From a bacterium (GTDB taxonomy: Bacteria; SZUA-79; Acidulodesulfobacterales; Acidulodesulfobacteraceae): DNA of 8,938 nucleotides. Where the stretch lies: contig JAJYWW010000099.1 of NCBI GenBank assembly GCA_021791295.1, positions 1 to 8,938 of the forward strand. Reading direction: 5' to 3'. Within the stretch, counting starts at the first letter, position 1; each line of letters opens with the position of its first letter. The notes below the pieces were generated by a model. The model did not search any database. It had not been told where the DNA came from and saw nothing but the letters and a program-made list of their open reading frames with translations. Shown here in pieces: positions 1-6,627 of the stretch. Position numbers and translations under genes: made by a program.

Positions 1-60
1 CCACCTTTAATTTAATGTTTAAAAAATATACTAAAAAAATTCACCTATATATTATATAAC

Positions 61-79
61 TATATGATAATATCATATA
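61..79. repeat. Perfect A/T-rich inverted repeat downstream of rapZ
   Basis: TATATGATA at 61-69 and its exact reverse complement TATCATATA at 71-79, around one central base. It lies 45 bases past the rapZ stop in a 123-base stretch (1-123) that holds no gene I can support and is almost pure A/T. It could be a weak hairpin or a protein site. No T-run follows directly on the minus strand, so I do not call it an intrinsic terminator. Confidence 0.5.
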
Positions 80-123
80 ATAAATATATCATAAAATCAA
101 TAAATTTTGCGGTTTTTTTCGTT

Positions 124-1017
124 TTATCTTTTTTGAACGTCCCTATGGTAAAAAGTAATTCCGTAATCTTCGCTAGCGCCGGCAAGCCTTTTTTTTAATT
201 CTTCGACTATAAACACCGACCTGTGAACGCCCCCTGTACATCCTATAGCTGCGGTAAAATAAGATTTATTTTCTTTTTTATAAAGCGGAAGCGTAAAAGT
301 TAAAAAATCCAATATGCGGGTTATAAATTCATCGCTCTCTTTAAACGACAGCATATATTCGGCTATTTCCGAATCGAAACCTGTAAGATTTTTAAGCTGC
401 TGTATAAAAAATGGGTTAGGCAGAAACCGCGCATCAAAAAGCGTATCGGCGGAAAGAGGAATGCCGTATTTAAAGCCGAAAGAGATTATTTTTACCGAAA
501 ATTGACCTGAATATAAAAGACCGTCGAGATTGGCGGATAAGATGCCCTCTAAATCGTGTATTTTAATATCGGAAGTATCTATTACCGCATCGGCATTTCC
601 TTTTGCATTGTTCAGGAGTTTGCGTTCTTTTTTAACCGCCGTAGCTATATCGCTTTCCGAGAGAGGATGTTTTCTTCTTGTTTCGGAATATCTCCTTATT
701 ACGACGTCGTCTCTTGCATCTAAAAAAATAAATTTAAAAAAACATGCCCGCCTTTTTAAAAATTTAATATAGTCTTCAAACTCTTTTAAAAAACTTTTTT
801 CTCGTATATCTATAACAAAAAGTATATTTTTAAGGCGGGCGGCCAGCCCTAATTCAAAAAATTTAGGCAGCAAAATCATCGGCATATTATCTACGCAAAA
901 AAAACCTCTATCTTCAAGTATTTTTAAAGCAGATGACTTTCCAGAACCGGAAATACCGCTTATTATAACTATATTTGGTTTTTCCGTATCTTCGGATTTT
1001 GATTGATAAATAGACAC
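124..1017 (-). CDS. rapZ: RapZ-family P-loop nucleotide-binding protein (YvcJ/YhbJ)
   Basis: Family members bind nucleotides. In E. coli RapZ is an RNA-binding adaptor that controls glmS through small RNAs, and in Bacillus YvcJ affects competence; the role in this lineage is not known. The 297 residues carry Walker A GISGSGKS (21-28), FFCVDNMP (39-46), the family strip FLDARDDVVIRRYSETRRKH (98-117), DARFLPNPFF (195-204), and the C-terminal GCTGGVHRSV (259-268) ending in HRDVQKR. The start codon is GTG at 1015-1017. Upstream in frame there is no ATG, GTG or TTG before a stop at 1042-1044, and no Shine-Dalgarno site is visible, so the start is the best available but weakly supported. It lies 71 bases after hpf, where many relatives have hprK or ptsN between. 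No gene follows on this strand within the window. Confidence 0.93.
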   Translation of the reverse strand: MSIYQSKSEDTEKPNIVIISGISGSGKSSALKILEDRGFFCVDNMPMILLPKFFELGLAARLKNILFVIDIREKSFLKEFEDYIKFLKRRACFFKFIFLDARDDVVIRRYSETRRKHPLSESDIATAVKKERKLLNNAKGNADAVIDTSDIKIHDLEGILSANLDGLLYSGQFSVKIISFGFKYGIPLSADTLFDARFLPNPFFIQQLKNLTGFDSEIAEYMLSFKESDEFITRILDFLTFTLPLYKKENKSYFTAAIGCTGGVHRSVFIVEELKKRLAGASEDYGITFYHRDVQKR

Positions 1018-1088
1018 GCCAATTATATTGAGCTTATATTTTTAAATTTAATTTCCGTTACCGTTGCGCATATAACCGCTTTATTGAT

Positions 1089-1619
1089 TTAAAATTCCGG
1101 CTTTATCATTGATATTTCGCCGTCGTCGCCCCTAAAAATAAAAGATACTTTAGATGATTCTTTGTCTTTAAAGATTATGAAATCCCTGTTTCTTTTTTCT
1201 AACTTATGCACGGCTTCTTTGACGGTTAACGGCTGCCTTTCATAATCGTCTTTTATTGCAATATCTAAAGACGAATCGTCGTCTGTTCCGGAAAATAAGC
1301 CCGCTCCTTCTTCTACGTGCTCTTTTCTTCTCATTTTCTCCTTATGCTTTTTAATCTGCGACTCGACTTTTTCCAGCAAAAGATCTATGGCGCTGTATAT
1401 GTCGGCCGATTTTTCTTCGGCATTGACGGTAAGATTTTTTGCCGTTAATTTAATCTGCGCTACGCCTGATTCTTTATGGTCGACGCGTTCTATGCTTAAA
1501 GTAATGTGCGCGTCCATAATATTGCTTAAATACTTTTCTAATTTTTGGAATTTTGATTCGGCATACTGCCTTATAGCATCGCTGGAATCAATATGCTTAA
1601 ATGTAACTGCAATGTTCAT
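1089..1619 (-). CDS. hpf: Ribosome hibernation promoting factor, long form
   Basis: Binds the 30S decoding centre in stationary phase and, in the long form, pairs 70S ribosomes into inactive 100S dimers. The 176 residues have an N-terminal S30AE domain (about 2-97, with FKHIDSSDAIRQYAESKFQKLEKY and the Val/Ile strands after it), an acidic linker (about 98-125) and a C-terminal dimerisation domain (about 126-176). The C-terminal domain matches the family pattern, with QPLTVKEAVHKLE, RDFIIFKD and FRGDDGEISMIKP. The C-terminal half makes this the long HPF, not the short HPF/YfiA pair of enterobacteria. A strong Shine-Dalgarno site (AAAAAGGAG) lies 9 bases before the ATG. It follows rpoN after 35 bases and is probably co-transcribed with it. 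Confidence 0.95.
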   Translation of the reverse strand: MNIAVTFKHIDSSDAIRQYAESKFQKLEKYLSNIMDAHITLSIERVDHKESGVAQIKLTAKNLTVNAEEKSADIYSAIDLLLEKVESQIKKHKEKMRRKEHVEEGAGLFSGTDDDSSLDIAIKDDYERQPLTVKEAVHKLEKRNRDFIIFKDKESSKVSFIFRGDDGEISMIKPEF

Positions 1620-1628
1620 CTTTTTGGT

Positions 1629-1637
1629 CTCCTTTTT
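1629..1637 (-). promoter_or_regulatory. Ribosome binding site of hpf
   Basis: AAAAAGGAG on the minus strand, 9 bases before the hpf ATG. It is the strongest Shine-Dalgarno match in the window and fits independent, efficient translation of hpf. Confidence 0.8.
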
Positions 1638-1654
1638 GTTAATGTATTGGTTTA

Positions 1655-3139
1655 TTAATATGAAATATTTTTATGCCTTGTGCTTGAAGGCGGTATATTC
1701 ATAATATCCCTATATTTTGCGATAGTCCTTCTTGCTATATTGATACCCTGTTTCTTCAAAATATCGGCGATTTCTATATCTTTATAAACTTTGCCGTTAA
1801 AATGTTCCGAATCTATAATAGATTTAATTCTCGTCATAACGTTGTCGGACGAAGTTTCGCCGTATGAAGCTCCGGTAAAAAAACTTTTAAGCTCGAATAC
1901 TCCCAGATGAGTGCTTAAATATTTATTTGCGGTGGCCCTGGAAACTGTAGATTCATGTATATTTAGCTCTTCCGATATATCTTTTAAGATCAAAGGTTTC
2001 AGGTTGCATCCTCCTTTATCGAAATATTCATATTGTTTATCGACTATTTTCTGCGCAATATTTAAAATAGTTTCTTTCCTCGTATTTATGCTTTTCATTA
2101 ACCACATAGCCGATTTGAATCTTTCTTCCGCATAATTTTTAATATCCGGCGATACCGCTATTTCGCCGCTGATAACTTTTTTATAATACGAATTTATTTT
2201 TATCTCCGGAATCGAATCGTCCTGCATATATACTATATAACGATCGTTCTCTTTTTTTAGGAAAAGGTCGGGAACGATGTAACGCGGCGCTTCTTTGCTG
2301 AAATTAGCCGCAGGGTTCGGATTTAATTTTTTTAAATTTTCTACAGAATGCAAAACTTCTTCTATACTTGTTTTTGTTTCTTTACATATTTTTTGATAAT
2401 TCTTAGCGGCTACTTCTTTTAAGTACTTATTTATTATATCTTTTAGCAGAACGTCGCCCTTGAAATAAAAATCCGCCTGAATTGCCAGACTCGATATTAC
2501 GTTATCGGCGGCTAATCCTGCGGGTTCCAATATATTAATTTTATAAAGCGTGTTTGCTACGAACGTATCGTCTATATCTCGTGAAATATTTTTTTTTGCA
2601 AAATATTCAAGGTCTTCCGTCGAAACCGCAAGAAATCCTTTGGAGTCTAAATTGCCTGCAATATATTCGGCAAGTATAATTTCATCATCCGAAAAATTAC
2701 CGGTTCTAACCTGTTCCATAACATGTTCGTAAAGCGTTTCTCCTCTATAAAAACTGCTCTCTAATTTATATTCTAAATAATTATTGTCCCCGCCGCCTAA
2801 AGCGCCGCCGTTTTTTGATAAATCTACAAACTGTTCGTTATAGTTCACCAAGTACTGTGCAATTTCATTAAAACCTTGTTCCGATTCGGAATCTGCTTCA
2901 GCCGGAATATTAGACGGAAGCGTAACGTCGGATTTATAATTTTCGCCTTCAACTTCATCTTCATTTTTCACGCCGGCAGATTCGGTATCAAGAATAGGGT
3001 TTTCCAATATTTCTTGTTTAACCATATCCGAAAGTTCGATATTGTTAAGAGCAAGCATCTTGATCGCAAGCTGCAGCTGCGGTGTCATTACCAACTGTTG
3101 AGACAACTTAAGATTTTGTCTAAGTTCCATACCGCTCAT
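1655..3139 (-). CDS. rpoN: RNA polymerase sigma-54 factor
   Basis: Directs RNA polymerase to -24/-12 promoters that need ATP-driven enhancer-binding activators. The 494 residues show the three sigma-54 parts: region I, Gln/Leu-rich (LRQNLKLSQQLVMTPQLQLA, 6-25); an acidic, low-complexity region II (about 52-92); and region III with the core-binding domain (about 125-320), a helix-turn-helix (LKDISEELNIHESTVSRATA, 385-404) and the RpoN box ARRTIAKYRD (469-478). The first ATG is chosen over Met4 because GGAG lies 6 bases upstream of it. In the core-binding part, the usual GVGARDL-type stretch reads EPAGLAADNV, a mild divergence. Location beside lptB and hpf is the common proteobacterial arrangement. 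The gene probably has its own promoter in the preceding AT-rich gap. Confidence 0.97.
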   Translation of the reverse strand: MSGMELRQNLKLSQQLVMTPQLQLAIKMLALNNIELSDMVKQEILENPILDTESAGVKNEDEVEGENYKSDVTLPSNIPAEADSESEQGFNEIAQYLVNYNEQFVDLSKNGGALGGGDNNYLEYKLESSFYRGETLYEHVMEQVRTGNFSDDEIILAEYIAGNLDSKGFLAVSTEDLEYFAKKNISRDIDDTFVANTLYKINILEPAGLAADNVISSLAIQADFYFKGDVLLKDIINKYLKEVAAKNYQKICKETKTSIEEVLHSVENLKKLNPNPAANFSKEAPRYIVPDLFLKKENDRYIVYMQDDSIPEIKINSYYKKVISGEIAVSPDIKNYAEERFKSAMWLMKSINTRKETILNIAQKIVDKQYEYFDKGGCNLKPLILKDISEELNIHESTVSRATANKYLSTHLGVFELKSFFTGASYGETSSDNVMTRIKSIIDSEHFNGKVYKDIEIADILKKQGINIARRTIAKYRDIMNIPPSSTRHKNISY

Positions 3140-3145
3140 AAAAAA

Positions 3146-3149
3146 CTCC
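3146..3149 (-). promoter_or_regulatory. Ribosome binding site of rpoN
   Basis: GGAG on the minus strand lies 6 bases before the ATG at 3137-3139. It supports the first Met of rpoN over the internal Met three codons later. Confidence 0.75.
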
Positions 3150-3159
3150 GGGAAACCAG

Positions 3160-3187
3160 ATTATAATCGCCATTAAATAGATGCAAA
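3160..3187 (-). promoter_or_regulatory. Candidate sigma-70-type promoter for rpoN-hpf-rapZ
   Basis: On the minus strand a perfect -10 box TATAAT (3160-3165) is preceded, with a 16-base spacer, by TTTGCA (3182-3187; 4 of 6 to the -35 consensus). Transcription would begin near 3153, giving a leader of about 15 bases that just holds the GGAG site. It sits in the only large gap of the cluster (129 bases), between lptB and rpoN. The AT-rich surroundings make chance TATAAT matches likely, so confidence is modest. Confidence 0.4.
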
Positions 3188-3268
3188 GATAAATAATTCA
3201 ATTATATTATATAGTTATTTATTATTTATTATAAAGCTTATTATATATTAATTATATAACATTTAAAT

Positions 3269-3991
3269 CTAAATACCCAAATTAAACTTTTCTCCGAGGA
3301 AAAATCTTTTAACGATCGAGCTGGAAATAATGTGGGAGGGAGAGCCTTTTTCTATTATTTTTCCGTCATTTATTATATATGCGCTGTTGCATATCCTTAA
3401 AGCTTCCCTTACGTTATGGTCGGTTATTAAAATGCCTATTAAATCTTTCTTTAAACCGATAAGAATATCCTGCATATCCTCTACGGCGATAGGATCTATG
3501 CCTGAAAAAGGCTCGTCTAAAAGTATAAACTTTGGAGAAAGTATAAGCGATCTGGCTACTTCCACTCTTCTTCTTTCTCCTCCGGATAAACTCATTACGG
3601 AAGATTTTTTTACTTTCTCGAGCCCGAATTTTTCTATTAAATCGTTAAGTCTCTGATTTTTTTCTTTTTCGGATATTTTTAAAAGTTCAAAAATAGCCGT
3701 AAGATTCTCTTCCGCCGTAAGTTTCCTGAATACCGAAGTCTCTTGAGGCAAATAACCTATGCCTAATCTTGCGCGTTTATGCATAGGCAGTTTAGTAATG
3801 TCGACGTCGTCCAAAAATATGGAACCGCCGTCCGGCCTAAGCATACCCGAAATCATATTAAAAGTGGTCGTCTTCCCTGCGCCGTTAGGCCCTAAAAGAC
3901 CCGTTATCTCTCCGGGCCTAATTTCAAGGCAAACTTCATTTACTACCGTCCTCTTTTTAAATTTTTTAATTAAATTTACGGCTTTTATCAT
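3269..3991 (-). CDS. lptB: LPS export ABC transporter ATP-binding protein LptB
   Basis: Cytoplasmic ATPase that, as a dimer with LptF and LptG, powers LPS extraction from the inner membrane. The 240 residues are the full size for LptB. Visible are Walker A GPNGAGKT (34-41), Q-loop Gln83 in GYLPQE, the ABC signature LSGGE (135-139), Walker B FILLDE (155-160), and the switch His192 in ITDHN. The C-terminal FFLGEKF is typical of LptB (usually YLGEDF or similar) and separates it from the related branched-chain amino-acid ATPases. It starts inside the lptA stop (ATGA) and has no Shine-Dalgarno site of its own, so it probably depends on lptA translation. A 129-base gap separates it from rpoN. lptF and lptG are not in the window. 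Confidence 0.96.
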   Translation of the reverse strand: MIKAVNLIKKFKKRTVVNEVCLEIRPGEITGLLGPNGAGKTTTFNMISGMLRPDGGSIFLDDVDITKLPMHKRARLGIGYLPQETSVFRKLTAEENLTAIFELLKISEKEKNQRLNDLIEKFGLEKVKKSSVMSLSGGERRRVEVARSLILSPKFILLDEPFSGIDPIAVEDMQDILIGLKKDLIGILITDHNVREALRICNSAYIINDGKIIEKGSPSHIISSSIVKRFFLGEKFNLGI

Positions 3992-4539
3992 CGTTGCGTC
4001 TTTGTTTTTACGTTATTTTTTTTTACGCCGATCGACTTTTTTGAATAAACTACGGCATTAACGCGTTTTTGACCGCCGATTACGGTAGAAATACCGGTTT
4101 TAAAATTAATTATTATTTTCTTTCCTGCTATTCTGTTTTTCCCCTCATACGCCACTGGATTTTCCGTTATTACGGCAATTTTCTTTTTGTCGTAATAAAC
4201 CGCCCTGCCTCCGGTAATATTGTCTTTGCCTTTTATAATATGCACGTTTCCCGTAGCGATAAGTATTTTAATCTTATTTTTTTTAGTATATATAATTTTA
4301 AGGACGGACGACAGTATCTTCAGTTTGCCCTTAAGAGCCACCACGTGACCCGTAAATACGGCAATATGCGTTTTATTGTTGACCGTTAAAGAATCTGACC
4401 TTATATCGGTTTTATTATGCGTTTTATTCGCATTGTTTAAATTATTACGAGTTAAAGCGCCGAAAGATAAATTATTTTGAAACAGTAAAAATATCGGCAA
4501 AAAAATAAAAACGATAAAAAAATAAAATTTAATTTTCAT
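3988..4539 (-). CDS. lptA: LPS transport periplasmic protein LptA (OstA family)
   Basis: LptA polymerises between LptC and LptD to carry LPS across the periplasm. The 183 residues begin with a Sec signal peptide: MKIK, then a hydrophobic run to about residue 20, with cleavage likely near 27-28 (SFG|A, uncertain). The OstA/LptA domain follows at about 46-170, with the usual start (RSDSLTVNN), FTGHVVALKGKLKI, ATGNVHIIKG, GGRAVYYDKKK and a closing ISTVIGG strand. Length is close to E. coli LptA (185). It is strongly cationic (about 35 Lys/Arg to 6 Asp/Glu), with a Lys-rich C-terminal end. A Shine-Dalgarno site GAGAAGG lies 8 bases before the ATG. The stop overlaps the lptB start (ATGA), pairing bridge protein and ATPase. 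Confidence 0.9.
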   Translation of the reverse strand: MKIKFYFFIVFIFLPIFLLFQNNLSFGALTRNNLNNANKTHNKTDIRSDSLTVNNKTHIAVFTGHVVALKGKLKILSSVLKIIYTKKNKIKILIATGNVHIIKGKDNITGGRAVYYDKKKIAVITENPVAYEGKNRIAGKKIIINFKTGISTVIGGQKRVNAVVYSKKSIGVKKNNVKTKTQR

Positions 4540-4547
4540 TTAGACGA

Positions 4548-4554
4548 CCTTCTC
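4548..4554 (-). promoter_or_regulatory. Ribosome binding site of lptA
   Basis: GAGAAGG on the minus strand, 8 bases before the lptA ATG, inside the 24-base lptC-lptA gap. It fixes the start that gives a complete signal peptide. Confidence 0.7.
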
Positions 4555-4563
4555 ATATTAGCG

Positions 4564-5124
4564 TTATTTAGATAAAAAATGAACGTCTTTCCGTAAAACG
4601 AATAATTTCTTTTTTACGTAATAGATAAATCCTTCTCCTGAAATAAAATAATTTTTGCTTTTAATTTTCATGCCGCCCGGAGCCGCTATTTCGTCTTTTT
4701 TAGCAAAATAATCTATTATATCGGTTTTAATCACCATGCCGTTTGAACCATTTATCGAGACGCCGCCTGAAATTATTACGTTTTTAGAAACGGTATTAAG
4801 TTTTCCGGTTTTCCCTATTATTATATAAGCCGGTTTTTTATTTTTGCCGTAAATATAAATCTTTACGGCGTTTAATTTTATTATATTTTTCTTTTTAGAC
4901 TTATAATTTAAACTTTTAGCGAAAATTTCATAAGCAAGAATTCCTTTTTTATAAAATTTATAATCTATTTTTTTAAGGCTTATGTAGCCTTTTGATATCT
5001 TGAAATTTAAAAGTCCCGTATTGCCGCGAAGATAATGCAGTATAAGAAAAACTGCCAAAATAGCTATAAAGCATAAAGACAGTATAAGCGCAATTATTCT
5101 TATAGTTTTCCGGTCTAAGGACAT
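4564..5124 (-). CDS. lptC: LPS export protein LptC, inner-membrane anchored
   Basis: LptC links the inner-membrane LptB2FG transporter to the LptA bridge and accepts LPS extracted from the membrane. The 186 residues begin with a short basic stretch and one hydrophobic segment (about 9-32), followed by a periplasmic beta-rich region with many alternating Ile/Val/Tyr strands, as in the LptC/OstA-like beta-jellyroll fold. The sequence alone is weakly conserved, so the name rests on size, topology and position between kdsC and lptA, which is the usual LptC slot. The protein is very Lys-rich: I count about 36 Lys/Arg against 9 Asp/Glu. The ATG has no recognisable Shine-Dalgarno site and lies 9 bases after kdsC, so translational coupling is likely. 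Confidence 0.82.
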   Translation of the reverse strand: MSLDRKTIRIIALILSLCFIAILAVFLILHYLRGNTGLLNFKISKGYISLKKIDYKFYKKGILAYEIFAKSLNYKSKKKNIIKLNAVKIYIYGKNKKPAYIIIGKTGKLNTVSKNVIISGGVSINGSNGMVIKTDIIDYFAKKDEIAAPGGMKIKSKNYFISGEGFIYYVKKKLFVLRKDVHFLSK

Positions 5125-5133
5125 ATAGTTTAA

Positions 5134-5649
5134 TTACAGCGAATTTAAAAATTTTAAAAGCAATCCTTTCTCTTTTAAAATTATATCGCAAACCTCCCGC
5201 ACCGCGCCGCACCCGCCGTTTTTAGACGTAACGATGTCGGCGCAATCCTTGATATATTCCGGCGCATTAGGAACCGTAGCAGAAATTGCGGCTAATTTTA
5301 AAAGTTCTATATCAACTATATCGTCTCCCATATAGAATAAATTTTTAATGCCTATTTTAAATTCTTCCAATAACGGTTTCAGCGCTTTATATTTATCCTT
5401 GCATCCTTCGATATAAAAATCTACTCCAAGCTCCTTGGCTCTCAAAGAAGCTGCATGGCTTGTCCTTGCGGAAATCATGCCTACTTTTAATCCCGATTTT
5501 TTAGCTAATTTCATGCCTGCACCGTCATGCGCAAAAAAAGTTTTTGTTTCGACTCCGTTTTCGGATAAATATATTTTTCCGTCCGTCAAGACTCCGTCAA
5601 CGTCGAAAACTAAAATTTCTATATCGGAAAAATATAATTTTTTAGTCAT
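5134..5649 (-). CDS. kdsC: Kdo-8-phosphate phosphatase (HAD superfamily)
   Basis: Hydrolyses Kdo-8-phosphate to Kdo and phosphate, the step after KdsA. At 171 residues it has the short, capless form typical of KdsC tetramers. HAD motif I is DVDGVLTDG (16-24) with Asp16 as the expected nucleophile and Asp18 as acid/base; motif II is ISAR (59-62, Ser60); a conserved Lys lies in GCKDKYKAL (82-90); motif IV is MGDDIVD (107-113). The C-terminal GGCGAVRE (145-152) is typical of the family and helps close the neighbouring subunit's active site. The ATG shares an ATGA overlap with the kdsD stop and also has an AGGA Shine-Dalgarno site at 5655-5658. Acidic and basic residues are balanced (about 24 each), unlike the next two genes. 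lptC follows after 9 bases. Confidence 0.94.
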   Translation of the reverse strand: MTKKLYFSDIEILVFDVDGVLTDGKIYLSENGVETKTFFAHDGAGMKLAKKSGLKVGMISARTSHAASLRAKELGVDFYIEGCKDKYKALKPLLEEFKIGIKNLFYMGDDIVDIELLKLAAISATVPNAPEYIKDCADIVTSKNGGCGAVREVCDIILKEKGLLLKFLNSL

Positions 5650-6620
5650 ATTATTCCTGCTTTTATTATATCGTGAATATGGATAACTCCGGCCGGGCTT
5701 TTATCGTCATCCGATTCTATTACGAAAAGCGAAGTAATTTTAGATTCCTCCATTTTTTGCAGAGCGTTAACGGCAAGCGCATTCTTCAGTATAGTTTTAG
5801 GATTTTTAGTCATTACGTTTTTTACGGGTTCGTTTATTATATCCGTCGGAGAAAGCATCGCCCTTCTCAAATCTCCGTCGACTATTATGCCGCATAAAAA
5901 GTTATTCTCGTCTATAACTCCGGTAAGCCCTAATCTTTTAGAATTCATTTCTAAAATAGCGTCCTTTAATAAAACCGTATCCCGGACTAAAGGTATTTCT
6001 TCGCCATTATGCATTAACTCGGCCACTTTTATAAATTTTTTGCCTATAGAACCTCCCGGATGGAGTTTTGCAAAATCTTCTTCTAAAAAGTTACGCTCCT
6101 TTAAAAGCGCAACCGCAAGAGCGTCGCCGATTGCAAGCTGAGCCGTCGTGCTGGCTGTAGGCGCTATATTATAAGGACAGGCTTCTTGTGCTACGGAAAC
6201 GTCGAAAAAATAGTCCGACAATTCAAATAAACGCGAACGTTTATTGCCGGAAAATCCGATAATTTTAGCGCCTATAAGCTTTATTGACGGCAGTATCGAA
6301 ACTATTTCCTTGGTGTTTCCGCTGTTAGACAGAACTATTACCGCATCGTTTTTAGAAATAACTCCGAGATCTCCGTGGGAAGCTTCCGCAGGATGCATAA
6401 AAAAAGATGGAGTACCGGTACTTGCAAGGGTAGAAGATATTTTTCTGGCTATAATACCGGATTTCCCCATTCCCGTTAAAATAACTTTGCCTTTAATTTC
6501 TATAAGGCAACGCACCATTTTTTCGAAATTATCGTCAAGCCTGTTTATAAGCGCGGACACCGAATCGGCTTCTATTCTTAAAACGTTTTCGGCCGTTTTT
6601 AATATATTATGCTGCGTCAT
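5646..6620 (-). CDS. kdsD: D-arabinose-5-phosphate isomerase (SIS + two CBS domains)
   Basis: Interconverts ribulose-5-phosphate and arabinose-5-phosphate, supplying the sugar substrate of KdsA. The 324 residues show the full architecture of the KdsD/KpsF/GutQ family: a SIS sugar-isomerase domain (about 30-185) and two CBS domains (about 202-258 and 268-322). Motifs include LTGMGKSG (48-55), HPAEASHGDLG (76-86), LSNSGNTKE (97-105), APTASTT (153-159) and KLHPGGSIGK (185-194). Lys53, His82, Glu105 and His187 line up with E. coli Lys59, His88, Glu111 and His193 at a constant offset of 6, so the active site looks intact. The start lies 7 bases after kdsA with no visible Shine-Dalgarno site. The stop overlaps the kdsC start by four bases (ATGA). 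Paralogues KpsF and GutQ share this architecture; placement between kdsA and kdsC supports KdsD. Confidence 0.95.
   Translation of the reverse strand: MTQHNILKTAENVLRIEADSVSALINRLDDNFEKMVRCLIEIKGKVILTGMGKSGIIARKISSTLASTGTPSFFMHPAEASHGDLGVISKNDAVIVLSNSGNTKEIVSILPSIKLIGAKIIGFSGNKRSRLFELSDYFFDVSVAQEACPYNIAPTASTTAQLAIGDALAVALLKERNFLEEDFAKLHPGGSIGKKFIKVAELMHNGEEIPLVRDTVLLKDAILEMNSKRLGLTGVIDENNFLCGIIVDGDLRRAMLSPTDIINEPVKNVMTKNPKTILKNALAVNALQKMEESKITSLFVIESDDDKSPAGVIHIHDIIKAGII
5655..5658 (-). promoter_or_regulatory. Ribosome binding site of kdsC
   Basis: AGGA on the minus strand, 5 bases before the kdsC ATG and inside the end of kdsD. With the ATGA overlap it suggests both re-initiation and some independent loading. 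Confidence 0.55.
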
Positions 6621-6627
6621 TTTTATT

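Noticed and set aside
1..123. Intrinsic terminator after rapZ
   Set aside because: The only hairpin-forming repeat is almost pure A/T, and the nearest T-run on the minus strand (about 33-39) is more than 20 bases past it, so the standard stem plus T-tract is absent.
1022..1027. TATAAT on the minus strand just before rapZ, as a promoter for a leaderless transcript
   Set aside because: It would place the transcript start at or inside the GTG, and no -35-like box lies at a proper distance; such matches are expected in DNA this AT-rich.
3190..3268. Short A/T repeats (TTATT-like) in the lptB-rpoN gap as a CRISPR or iteron array
   Set aside because: The units are irregular, very short and of low complexity, with no constant spacing or spacers.
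4973..5212. 79-residue open frame on the minus strand spanning the kdsC-lptC junction
   Set aside because: It overlaps the conserved end of kdsC and the lptC membrane segment in another frame, has no recognisable motif, and looks like a chance frame.
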